This document shows, in pieces, positions 1 to 5,089 of a DNA stretch of 5,089 bases (position 1 is its first letter; the number at the start of each line of letters is the position of its first letter). The position numbers and the translations under genes are program-made. Source of the DNA: Syntrophaceae bacterium (GTDB taxonomy: Bacteria > Desulfobacterota > Syntrophia > Syntrophales > UBA2185); the NCBI GenBank assembly GCA_017885225.1, contig JAFNGM010000256.1:5370-10458 (forward strand). The letters are read 5' to 3'. The notes under the pieces were generated by a model, which was given only the letters and a program-made list of their open reading frames with translations, was not told the origin of the DNA and did not search any database.

Positions 1-728
1 TGTTTCACATCCGGATTGGTAAAAATCTTATCCGTGGTGTCATATTCGATGAGTTCACCTAAATAAAAAAATCCTGTTTTCGTTGAGACCCGGGCCGCCT
101 GCTGCATGTTGTGGGTGACGATAATGATGGTATAGCTCTTTCTCAGTTCGTCCATTAACTCTTCAATTTTTGCCGTCGATATGGGATCAAGGGCCGATGT
201 CGGCTCATCCATAAGAATTACATCGGGTTTCATGGCCAACGCTCTGGCAATGCATAGGCGCTGCTGCTGTCCTCCCGACAGGGTCATTGCCGATTTATCC
301 AGTATGTCCTTCACCTCATCCCACAGGGCCGCCTGTTTCAGGCTCTCCTCCACAAGAATATCTAAATTGCTTTTGCTCATCATTCCCGCAAGCTTCGGCG
401 CGTAGGTGATGTTGTTGAAAATGGATTTCGGGAAAGGATTGGGCTTCTGAAACACCATACCGATTTTTCTCCGGACATCGACGGGATCAACATCAGAGCT
501 GTAAACATTTACACCCTCGAAAATGATTTCTCCCTCGACTCTCGTTCCGTCAATCAGGTCATTCATGCGGTTGAGCACCCGCAACAACGTGGATTTGCCG
601 CAGCCGGAAGGTCCTATGAGGGCAGTGATTATGTTTTTTTTAAAATCCATGGTGATATCGGTCAAAGCCCTGTTGTCGCCATAATAGAAGTTCACATTCC
701 TTAATTCGATTATATTGTTAGTTTCCAC
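1..728 (-). CDS. pstB: Phosphate ABC transporter ATP-binding protein PstB (3' end cut by window edge)
   Basis: PstB is the cytoplasmic ATPase that drives phosphate import through PstC/PstA. The 242 visible residues carry every ABC ATPase motif in order: Walker [10 protein letters not shown] (39-47), Q-loop Gln94 within [10 protein letters not shown], signature LSGGQQQR (150-157), Walker B ILMDEP with catalytic Glu175, the D-loop SALD, and the H-loop His206 in VTHNMQQ. The KPNPFP stretch after the Q-loop and the closing IFTNP are typical of PstB rather than of other ABC ATPases. Bacterial PstB is usually about 250-260 residues, so roughly 10-15 C-terminal residues lie outside the window. The GTG start at 726-728 was chosen because AAGGTGG sits 5 bases upstream; a second in-frame GTG at 735-737 would fall inside that ribosome site. 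The gene begins 2 bases after the pstA stop, so it is very probably cotranscribed and coupled. The assignment is secure. Confidence 0.97.
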   Translation of the reverse strand, partial: METNNIIELRNVNFYYGDNRALTDITMDFKKNIITALIGPSGCGKSTLLRVLNRMNDLIDGTRVEGEIIFEGVNVYSSDVDPVDVRRKIGMVFQKPNPFPKSIFNNITYAPKLAGMMSKSNLDILVEESLKQAALWDEVKDILDKSAMTLSGGQQQRLCIARALAMKPDVILMDEPTSALDPISTAKIEELMDELRKSYTIIIVTHNMQQAARVSTKTGFFYLGELIEYDTTDKIFTNPDVK

Positions 729-730
729 AA

Positions 731-1624
731 TTACCACCTTTTTTTCTTCCTCATGTAACTTCTGATGACAATCGCGATAAGATTAATCCCCAGAACAAGC
801 ACCACAAGCACCAGTACTGTCCCATACTGAATCGGCCTTGTAGTTTCTATATTAGTTCCCGCGGTGGCAAGAACATAGATATGGTAGGGAAGCGCCATGA
901 CTTCATCGAAGATTGACCCGGGAAGCTTCGCCGTAAAGAACGCCGCCGCCGTAAACATGATGGGCGCTGTTTCACCGGCTGCTCTTCCTATACCAAGTAT
1001 CGATCCTGTCAGGATTCCGGGCAGTGCTGACGGCAGAACAATTTTATAGATGGTTTGCCATTTCGATACACCGAGGGCGAGGGACGCCTCCCGGAACGTC
1101 TGTGGAACAGCTTTCAAGGCCTCTTCAGATGCACTAATAATCGTCGGTAAAACAAGGATGCCGAGCGTTAAAGCCCCGGACAGGATGCATGATCCAAACT
1201 GCAGAAAGAGAACAAAGAACCCGAGGCCGAATAATCCGAAAACAACCGAAGGCACCCCGGCCAGACAATTAATGCCGATGCGGATAAGCCTGACAAATTT
1301 TCCCTGTTTCGCATATTCAGCGAGATAGACGGCCGAAACTACGCCCAGCGGCATGGCCACCGAGATGGCTCCCACAGTAAGGTATAATGTTCCTATTATG
1401 GCAGGCATTATGCCGCCCTTCGTCATGGAGTCCGTCGGCGGGAGGATAAGAAAATCCCAACTGATCGCAGAAATCCCATGGAGCACGATATACACAATAA
1501 TACCACCAAGGGCCAACGCAATCAATAATGCCGACAATCGAACAACGGTGAAAAACGCCTGCTGTTTGAAATATCGCCTTGTCATTGAGCTATGTTGCAT
1601 TGCCTGCATGCTGCCCGTTTCCAT
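731..1624 (-). CDS. pstA: Phosphate ABC transporter permease PstA
   Basis: PstA is one of the two inner-membrane channel subunits of the Pst phosphate importer. The 297-residue product is close to the usual family length. A short polar N-terminus is followed by a first membrane helix at about 27-50. Further hydrophobic segments lie at about 72-104, 115-145, 150-165, 200-230 and 267-288, fitting the six-helix fold. The EAA coupling loop that contacts the ATPase is visible at about 168-204 (FREAS, then LALG, then IVLPSALPG). The conserved RAAGETAP motif follows at 214-221. The polybasic end KKKRW fits a cytoplasmic C-terminus. The ATG at 1622-1624 lies 2 bases after the pstC stop and has no good Shine-Dalgarno site, so reinitiation after pstC is the likely mode. 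In-frame ATGs at codons 6, 9 and 14 are also possible starts; the exact N-terminus is therefore uncertain, but not the function. Confidence 0.95.
   Translation of the reverse strand: METGSMQAMQHSSMTRRYFKQQAFFTVVRLSALLIALALGGIIVYIVLHGISAISWDFLILPPTDSMTKGGIMPAIIGTLYLTVGAISVAMPLGVVSAVYLAEYAKQGKFVRLIRIGINCLAGVPSVVFGLFGLGFFVLFLQFGSCILSGALTLGILVLPTIISASEEALKAVPQTFREASLALGVSKWQTIYKIVLPSALPGILTGSILGIGRAAGETAPIMFTAAAFFTAKLPGSIFDEVMALPYHIYVLATAGTNIETTRPIQYGTVLVLVVLVLGINLIAIVIRSYMRKKKRW
734..740 (-). promoter_or_regulatory. Ribosome binding site of pstB, overlapping the pstA 3' end
   Basis: The minus strand reads AAGGTGG, then 5 bases, then the GTG start of pstB. The site lies inside the last codons of pstA (Lys-Arg-Trp before TAA), so ribosomes finishing pstA cover it. 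It decides the GTG start at 726-728 over the in-frame GTG at 735-737. Confidence 0.75.
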
Positions 1625-1626
1625 TT

Positions 1627-2514
1627 CTAGAGGGTTGCCGATCCCACTTCTTTGAATTTTTGGGAAATATAGTCGGCGATGAGATTAAATACCAGGGTCA
1701 AAATAAACAACACAATGCCGGTCGCAAAAAGGGCATGGTAATGACCGCCGCCGAAAGGCGCCTCTCCCATCTCAGCGGCAATGCTCGCCGGCATTGGCCT
1801 TACCGAGTCAAAGATGCTCTCCGGAACGGCGGTCGCCCCCCCGGCCACCATGAGCACCACCATGGTCTCACCGATGGCCCTCGCCATGCCGAGGATTACT
1901 GCGGTGGAAATTCCTGACAGGGCAGCGGGGATGATGACCTTGATGATGGTCTCATATTTTGTCGCACCCAGGGCATATGATGCATCCTTGAATTCCTGGG
2001 GCACGGCGTAAAGGGCATCTTCCGAAATACTCGAAATCGTAGGTACGGCCATGATTGCCAGAATAACCGAGGCATTCACAATATTGAGGCCAGTCGGCAG
2101 ATCAAAGGTCTCCTGCAGAAAAGGAGCGACGACAACCATACCGAAAAAGCCGAGAACCACGGAGGGAAGTCCCGCCAGAAGTTCAATGGTCGACTTCGCA
2201 ATATCTTTGATTGAAGAGGGGGCAATCTCCGCAATATATACCGCGGAGAGAACCCCCAGAGGTACGGCAAGGAGACAGGAGCATAAGGTGACAACGGCGG
2301 AGCCTATTATCAGGGGCCATATCCCATAGGATGGTGGATCATACGTGGGATACCATTCCTTTCCGAAAATGAAATCACTCACGGATACCTCTTTAAAAAT
2401 GGGAATTCCTTCCCGGAAAAGAAACAGCACAATAAGTGCCAGGGTAAGCACTGACGTGAAAGCAAAGACGGCAAGAATGCCTTTGATGACAGCTTCTTTG
2501 AGGTGTCTGGACAT
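1627..2514 (-). CDS. pstC: Phosphate ABC transporter permease PstC
   Basis: PstC pairs with PstA to form the transmembrane phosphate channel. The 295-residue product begins with a short basic stretch and a first helix at about 12-33. It then has a periplasmic segment carrying FIFGKEWYPTYDPPSYGI (48-65), in which the F-x-W-x-P pattern is typical of PstC. Hydrophobic segments follow at about 66-96, 110-133, 145-162, 200-224 and 262-284. The EAA loop lies at about 165-201 (FKDASYALG, then IIPAALSG), followed by ARAIGETM (211-218). The sequence resembles PstA, as expected for paralogous subunits, but PstC is told apart by the WYPTYDPP region and the HYHALFATG stretch near the end. The ATG at 2512-2514 lies 9 bases after the pstS stop. 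The nearest purine-rich stretch (GGAAGAA) is too far upstream for an ordinary Shine-Dalgarno site, so coupling to pstS translation is likely. Confidence 0.96.
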   Translation of the reverse strand: MSRHLKEAVIKGILAVFAFTSVLTLALIVLFLFREGIPIFKEVSVSDFIFGKEWYPTYDPPSYGIWPLIIGSAVVTLCSCLLAVPLGVLSAVYIAEIAPSSIKDIAKSTIELLAGLPSVVLGFFGMVVVAPFLQETFDLPTGLNIVNASVILAIMAVPTISSISEDALYAVPQEFKDASYALGATKYETIIKVIIPAALSGISTAVILGMARAIGETMVVLMVAGGATAVPESIFDSVRPMPASIAAEMGEAPFGGGHYHALFATGIVLFILTLVFNLIADYISQKFKEVGSATL

Positions 2515-2523
2515 GGGCTGTTG

Positions 2524-3375
2524 TTATTTCTTCCGTTTTTTTGATGGTTTTTCTTTCGCCTCGCCCGCGACAGGAACGAATCCTTCCCTGGCAACCAGCT
2601 TCTGCCCGGCGGGACTCAATACGAAATTTATGAAACCGGCGACAACGCCTGCAGGCTGACCGTCGGTATACATATAAAGAGGTCTCGCAACAGGATACTC
2701 CTTCGAAAGGGCCGTTTGTGCCGAAGCTTTTATCCCATTGACACTCAACGCCTTCACCGATTTGTTGAGGTATCCGATACCGACATAGCCGATGGCGTAC
2801 CTGTTTTTTGAAATGGCCTGAACCACGGCGCCGCTCGACGCCTGCATCTGGGCCCGTGGGCTTACTTTGGCATCGTTAAGCACAAGATGTCCCCAGGATT
2901 CAAAGGTTCCCGAACTGCTGTCCCTTGAAACAACGACGATCTGCAGATCATCACCACCGACTTCCTTCCAGTTTCTGATCTTGCCCTGATAGATCTGACT
3001 CAACTGGTCAGTGGTCAACCCATCCACCTTATTTCTCGGATGGACGATAGGGGTGAGCGCGTCAATCGCGACGATATGGGCTACAGGATCAACATTCTTA
3101 CTTTTTGCGAGATCTATTTCTTTTGGCTTTATTTCCCTCGATGAAGTTGCAATATCCGCGGTTTTATCAATGAGACCCTTAATCCCTTCACCCGATCCGC
3201 CACCGGAAAGAGATATGTTTACACCGGGGCTTGCCTTCATATAGGCTTCGAGTGCCGCCTGGGTGATGGGTAACACCGTGGTAGATCCCTTGATGACAAC
3301 ATTGTCCGCAGCAACTGCAGGACCGACAACAAAAATTAAACACATCATACTTGTCAGTAATAATTTTTTCACCAT
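2524..3375 (-). CDS. pstS: Periplasmic phosphate-binding protein PstS with basic C-terminal tail
   Basis: PstS is the periplasmic receptor that binds phosphate and delivers it to PstC/PstA. The 283-residue precursor opens with a signal peptide: MVKK, then a hydrophobic core at about 5-18, then PAVAA, with cleavage likely after Ala22 or Ala23. Cys12 is not in a lipobox, so a soluble protein is expected. Phosphate-site motifs are clear: IKGSTTVLPI (28-37), SGGGSGEGIK (57-66) with TSSREI (78-82), and SRDSSSGTFESW (150-161). The late FINFVLSPAGQKLV and GFVPV segments are standard for the short PstS type. The ATG at 3373-3375 was chosen because GGAGG lies 5 bases upstream and the signal peptide begins there; the frame stays open to a GTG at 3421-3423, but that would add 16 residues before the signal peptide. 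Unusually, the protein ends in a Lys/Arg-rich tail (GEAKEKPSKKRKK, 271-283). It is first in the pst cluster. Confidence 0.97.
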   Translation of the reverse strand: MVKKLLLTSMMCLIFVVGPAVAADNVVIKGSTTVLPITQAALEAYMKASPGVNISLSGGGSGEGIKGLIDKTADIATSSREIKPKEIDLAKSKNVDPVAHIVAIDALTPIVHPRNKVDGLTTDQLSQIYQGKIRNWKEVGGDDLQIVVVSRDSSSGTFESWGHLVLNDAKVSPRAQMQASSGAVVQAISKNRYAIGYVGIGYLNKSVKALSVNGIKASAQTALSKEYPVARPLYMYTDGQPAGVVAGFINFVLSPAGQKLVAREGFVPVAGEAKEKPSKKRKK

Positions 3376-3380
3376 TTTTT

Positions 3381-3385
3381 CCTCC
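3381..3385 (-). promoter_or_regulatory. Ribosome binding site of pstS
   Basis: The minus strand reads GGAGG followed by five A residues and the ATG at 3373-3375. This is the best Shine-Dalgarno site in the window. It fixes the pstS start downstream of an in-frame ATG at 3385-3387 that overlaps the site itself. Confidence 0.85.
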
Positions 3386-3430
3386 ATAAAATTAAAATTT
3401 TTTTGAATACACTTTTTATTCACCGCAGTC

Positions 3431-3436
3431 AGTATA
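3431..3436 (-). promoter_or_regulatory. Candidate -10 hexamer of the pstSCAB promoter
   Basis: The minus strand has TATACT inside an alternating TATATA tract, matching TATAAT at five of six positions. It lies 9 bases downstream of the Pho-box-like array and would place a transcript start near 3424, leaving a leader of about 48 bases before pstS. No good -35 hexamer sits at the right distance, which is normal for PhoB-activated promoters where the Pho box takes its place. The neighbouring TATATA registers are alternatives, so the exact position is inferred. Confidence 0.5.
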
Positions 3437-3445
3437 TATATGAAT

Positions 3446-3486
3446 TGTTACAATTGTGTTAAAAAATGATGAAACTTATATTACAC
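3446..3486 (-). promoter_or_regulatory. Pho-box-like direct-repeat array upstream of pstS
   Basis: Read on the minus strand, TTTTAACA (3457-3464) and TTGTAACA (3446-3453) match at seven of eight positions and start 11 bases apart. A further copy, GTGTAATA, starts exactly 22 bases upstream of the first (3479-3486). A weaker GTTTCATC (3468-3475) fills the register between them. An 11-bp direct repeat with A/T-rich spacers is the known geometry of PhoB/PhoP binding sites, and the location directly before a -10 hexamer of pstS is where such a site belongs. The match is to the general pattern, not to the exact E. coli CTGTCAT repeat. Binding is inferred. Confidence 0.5.
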
Positions 3487-3659
3487 TTTTCGGATTCTTA
3501 TATATTTTAATTTTTTCTGAGTTCTGTATGCTCTCAACCGATAATCGCTTCTTGACTATCCGCAAAAAACCATGATACACACCCCTCGCGTTTCCCCGGA
3601 AGATTATATTTATATATGTGATGCAGTCTCAACTTCAATGCAGGTAACGCCCCAAGATT
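3487..3659 (+). promoter_or_regulatory. Upstream region of pit, with a weak candidate -35 element
   Basis: This stretch lies between the Pho-box-like array and pit. TTGACT at 3552-3557 is a fair -35 element, but the sequence 16-17 bases downstream (GATACA/ATACAC) is a poor -10. A/T-rich TATATT and TATATA runs at 3605-3616 could be a -10 but lack a partner -35. A small inverted repeat TTCC-CC-GGAA lies at 3592-3601. The pit ATG has no convincing Shine-Dalgarno site: the AGG at 3642-3644 is about 15 bases away. The pit promoter must lie in or near this stretch, but its position is not resolved. Confidence 0.25.
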
Positions 3660-4664
3660 ATGGATAGTTTTCCGCTGGTTTCTGTCATTATCATTATATT
3701 CATAGCCCTCGTTTTTGATTTTATCAACGGTTTTCATGACTCTGCTAATTCCATCGCCACCATTGTTTCCACCCGTGTGCTAAGCCCAAAATATGCCGTT
3801 TTATGGGCGGCATTTTTCAATTTCGCGGCGATCTTCTTTATCGGCGTCCAAGTCGCAAAAACTATCGGAACAGGGATAGTGAATCCCGCTATCGTGGATA
3901 ACGCGCTCATTTTCTCCGCATTAAGCGGCGCCATTATTTGGAATCTCATCACCTGGTGGCTGGGATTACCAAGCAGCTCTTCCCATGCCCTTATCGGCGG
4001 CCTCATAGGCGCGGGGCTTGTGAAGGGCGGAATGAAGGTTCTTGTCTGGAAAGGAATTATCAAAACGGCGAGCTTTATCATTTTATCCCCCTTTATCGGG
4101 CTGATGCTGGGCTTATTTTTGATGATCCTCACTTTGAATGCATCCCGGTTCGCTACGGTCGCCAGTGCAGACCGTATGTTCAGGAAATTTCAGTTGCTCT
4201 CTGCGGCAACGTTCAGTCTCGGCCACGGAATGAATGATGCGCAGAAGACAATGGGGATCATTGCGGTAGTTCTTTTCACGAACGGCTATCTTGGCCCTGC
4301 GTTTTATATACCTTTCTGGGTTGAATTCACGTGCTATCTGTTTATTGCCCTGGGAACCATGACAGGGGGATGGCGGATTGTCAAGACCATGGGAACAAAG
4401 ATCACGAAGCTTCAACCCATAGGAGGCTTCTGCGCAGAGCCGGCAGCTGCCATTTCTATTATTGGCGCCTCTGTTGCCGGCATTCCCGTGAGCACGACAC
4501 ATACGATTACCGGTGCTATTATGGGTGTTGGATCAACGAAAAGACTATCAGCAGTTCGCTGGGGTGTGGCGGGAAACATCATCTGGGCCTGGATTTTAAC
4601 GATCCCGATCTCCGGCATATTATCTGCCGGCATCTACTTTTCATTAACGGCGGTGTTTGTTTGA
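3660..4664 (+). CDS. pit: PiT-family inorganic phosphate transporter
   Basis: This is a secondary transporter of the inner membrane, normally moving phosphate (often as a metal-phosphate complex) with H+ or Na+. The 334 residues show the inverted-repeat design of the PiT family. The N-terminal signature is GFHDSANSIATIVSTRVLSP (24-43), and the C-terminal counterpart is GHGMNDAQKTMGII (188-201). Each is followed by its re-entrant motif, GLPSSSSHALIGGLIGAG (102-119) and GIPVSTTHTITGAIMGVG (274-291). Hydrophobic segments fill the rest. The hydrophilic loop between the halves is short (about 161-177), so the protein matches the compact bacterial form and not the 499-residue E. coli PitA. ATG 3660 is the first in-frame ATG after a stop at 3645-3647 and fits the family N-terminus. 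It is divergent from pstS. No DUF47/PhoU-like partner gene, often found next to pit, is adjacent. CysP-type sulfate permeases share the fold, but the phosphate context favours phosphate. Confidence 0.94.
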   Translation: MDSFPLVSVIIIIFIALVFDFINGFHDSANSIATIVSTRVLSPKYAVLWAAFFNFAAIFFIGVQVAKTIGTGIVNPAIVDNALIFSALSGAIIWNLITWWLGLPSSSSHALIGGLIGAGLVKGGMKVLVWKGIIKTASFIILSPFIGLMLGLFLMILTLNASRFATVASADRMFRKFQLLSAATFSLGHGMNDAQKTMGIIAVVLFTNGYLGPAFYIPFWVEFTCYLFIALGTMTGGWRIVKTMGTKITKLQPIGGFCAEPAAAISIIGASVAGIPVSTTHTITGAIMGVGSTKRLSAVRWGVAGNIIWAWILTIPISGILSAGIYFSLTAVFV

Positions 4665-4732
4665 CTTTCTACAAAACCATCAAATTCTTCGGCGTGACCT
4701 CGATGAAAAATTTTGATTTCGAATCATAATTC
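4665..4732 (+). other. pit 3' flank with a weak A/T-rich inverted repeat
   Basis: After the pit stop, ATCAAATTCTTC (4679-4690) can pair with GAAAAATTTTGAT (4705-4717), giving about 11 pairs with one mismatch and one bulge around a 14-base loop. A smaller TGATT-TCG-AATCA repeat overlaps its end (4714-4726). Neither stem is G/C-rich and no long T run follows, so this is not a convincing intrinsic terminator. Where the pit transcript ends is unclear. Confidence 0.2.
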
Positions 4733-4760
4733 TTGATGCTATTCCCTCAATTGTTATGAT
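4733..4760 (+). promoter_or_regulatory. Candidate sigma70-type promoter of the downstream sensor gene
   Basis: TTGATG (4733-4738), a 16-base spacer and TATGAT (4755-4760) form a reasonable promoter. TG at 4752-4753, one base before the -10, gives an extended -10 motif. Transcription would start near 4767 and leave a leader of about 110 bases before the gene at 4878. No Pho-box-like repeat was seen here, so phosphate control of this promoter is not supported by the sequence. The region is A/T-rich, so chance matches are possible. Confidence 0.4.
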
Positions 4761-4865
4761 ATAAATAATAACGATTTGGATGTTTGGTTCTTTAAGGGAT
4801 GCGCATTGAGAGCCGTAAATAATAGATAAATCATGGCAACAAGTTTTTATTACATTTAATTAAAA

Positions 4866-4870
4866 GAGAG
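4866..4870 (+). promoter_or_regulatory. Ribosome binding site of the partial sensor gene
   Basis: GAGAG (within AAAAGAGAG) lies 7 bases before the ATG at 4878-4880. It is a moderate Shine-Dalgarno match at correct spacing and supports this start for a frame that runs open to the window edge. Confidence 0.55.
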
Positions 4871-4877
4871 CCACAAT

Positions 4878-5089
4878 ATGAAAGTAAAAAGTTTTTTAAA
4901 GATATTCGCTTCTTATCTAATCCTGGTCCTGCTGACGATCGCAGTCATGGATTTTTTTCTGACACCAAAAATTGAAAATGTTATGACTAAAAAAATCGAG
5001 GACGATATGTTCGGCATTGCAAGAATCATTACGCTTATGCCCAAGGATAGCCTTAAACATAGCGTTCCGGAAATTGCCAAACAGTTAAA
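4878..5089 (+). CDS. Probable membrane-bound sensor histidine kinase, N-terminal fragment
   Basis: Seventy codons are visible before the window ends. The product opens with a short basic stretch (MKVKSFLK), then one strong hydrophobic helix at about 9-28 (the IFASYLILVLLT portion is characteristic). A mostly hydrophilic segment with a long helical pattern follows, including ENVMTKKIEDDMFGIARIITLM (33-54). A basic start, an F-x-SYL-x-x-VLL signal anchor and a following periplasmic helix are typical of sensor histidine kinases of the PhoR/PnpS kind. The position beside pst and pit would suit a phosphate-responsive kinase. None of the diagnostic kinase parts (HAMP, PAS, His box, ATPase domain) lies in the window, so a chemoreceptor or another single-anchor sensor cannot be excluded. 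It is on the same strand as pit but 213 bases away, with its own candidate promoter, so it need not be cotranscribed with pit. Confidence 0.55.
   Translation, partial: MKVKSFLKIFASYLILVLLTIAVMDFFLTPKIENVMTKKIEDDMFGIARIITLMPKDSLKHSVPEIAKQL

Noticed and set aside
3376..3423. N-terminal extension of pstS to a GTG at 3421-3423
   Set aside because: The extension would put 16 residues before a normal signal peptide and would bury the GGAGG ribosome site inside the coding region; the extended start has no ribosome site of its own.
3682..3688. Exact E. coli Pho half-site CTGTCAT on the plus strand
   Set aside because: It lies inside the pit coding sequence (Ser-Val-Ile codons), downstream of the start, with no good second copy 11 bases away; a lone 7-mer is expected by chance.
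3534..3737. Minus-strand 67-codon open frame covering the pit upstream region and pit start
   Set aside because: It overlaps the beginning of pit antisense, shows no recognisable domain, and its A/T-rich composition explains a frame of this length.
3734..4132. Minus-strand 132-codon frame antisense to pit
   Set aside because: It lies entirely inside the strongly supported pit gene and mirrors its codons; there is no domain or ribosome site evidence for it.
4679..4717. Inverted repeat after pit as an intrinsic terminator
   Set aside because: The stem is A/T-rich with a mismatch and a bulge and has no following T run, so it does not meet the pattern of a rho-independent terminator.
4331..4729. 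Plus-strand 132-codon frame overlapping the 3' half of pit
   Set aside because: It is a shifted-frame shadow of pit; its product is rich in Cys, His and Arg with no domain, while the pit frame is intact over the same span.
4780..4809. Nine-codon leader peptide before the sensor gene
   Set aside because: It has no ribosome binding site and no run of regulatory codons, and such short frames are common by chance.
1..5089. Mobile elements, CRISPR arrays, tRNA/rRNA genes or an undescribed multi-gene system
   Set aside because: Reading both strands shows no transposase, terminal repeats, spaced repeat arrays or RNA gene folds; nearly all sequence is accounted for by phosphate transport genes and their control regions.

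Overview
The window holds a bacterial phosphate-acquisition locus. On the minus strand, reading right to left, lies a tightly packed pstS-pstC-pstA-pstB cluster encoding the high-affinity ABC phosphate importer. pstB runs off the left edge, about a dozen residues short of its expected end. Divergently, on the plus strand, lies a complete PiT-family phosphate permease (pit). It is followed by the first 70 codons of a membrane-anchored protein that looks like the N-terminus of a sensor histidine kinase and runs off the right edge.

Layout: 1-728 pstB (partial, GTG start); 731-1624 pstA; 1627-2514 pstC; 2524-3375 pstS; 3376-3659 divergent control region; 3660-4664 pit; 4665-4877 intergenic region with a candidate promoter; 4878-5089 probable sensor kinase (partial). 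Gaps inside the pst cluster are 9, 2 and 2 bases, so one transcript with translational coupling is likely. The strongest regulatory signal is a Pho-box-like array upstream of pstS. It has two strong and two weaker 8-bp units at 11-bp spacing, ending 9 bp before a TATACT hexamer.

How it works together: PstS captures phosphate in the periplasm, PstC and PstA form the channel, and PstB powers transport. Pit is a single-polypeptide secondary transporter, usually the low-affinity route. If the right-hand gene is a PhoR/PnpS-type kinase, the window brings sensor, high-affinity and low-affinity uptake together, and phoU would be expected beyond the left edge; neither point can be confirmed here.

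The organism is a Gram-negative-type bacterium with a cleavable PstS signal peptide, Shine-Dalgarno sites of the GGAGG type and a base composition that looks balanced by eye. The protein style (short 334-residue Pit, short PstS) suggests Desulfobacterota/deltaproteobacteria or a relative; this is an impression, not a demonstration. I see no mobile element, RNA gene, CRISPR array or clearly new system. The points of interest are regulatory architecture and a basic tail on PstS.
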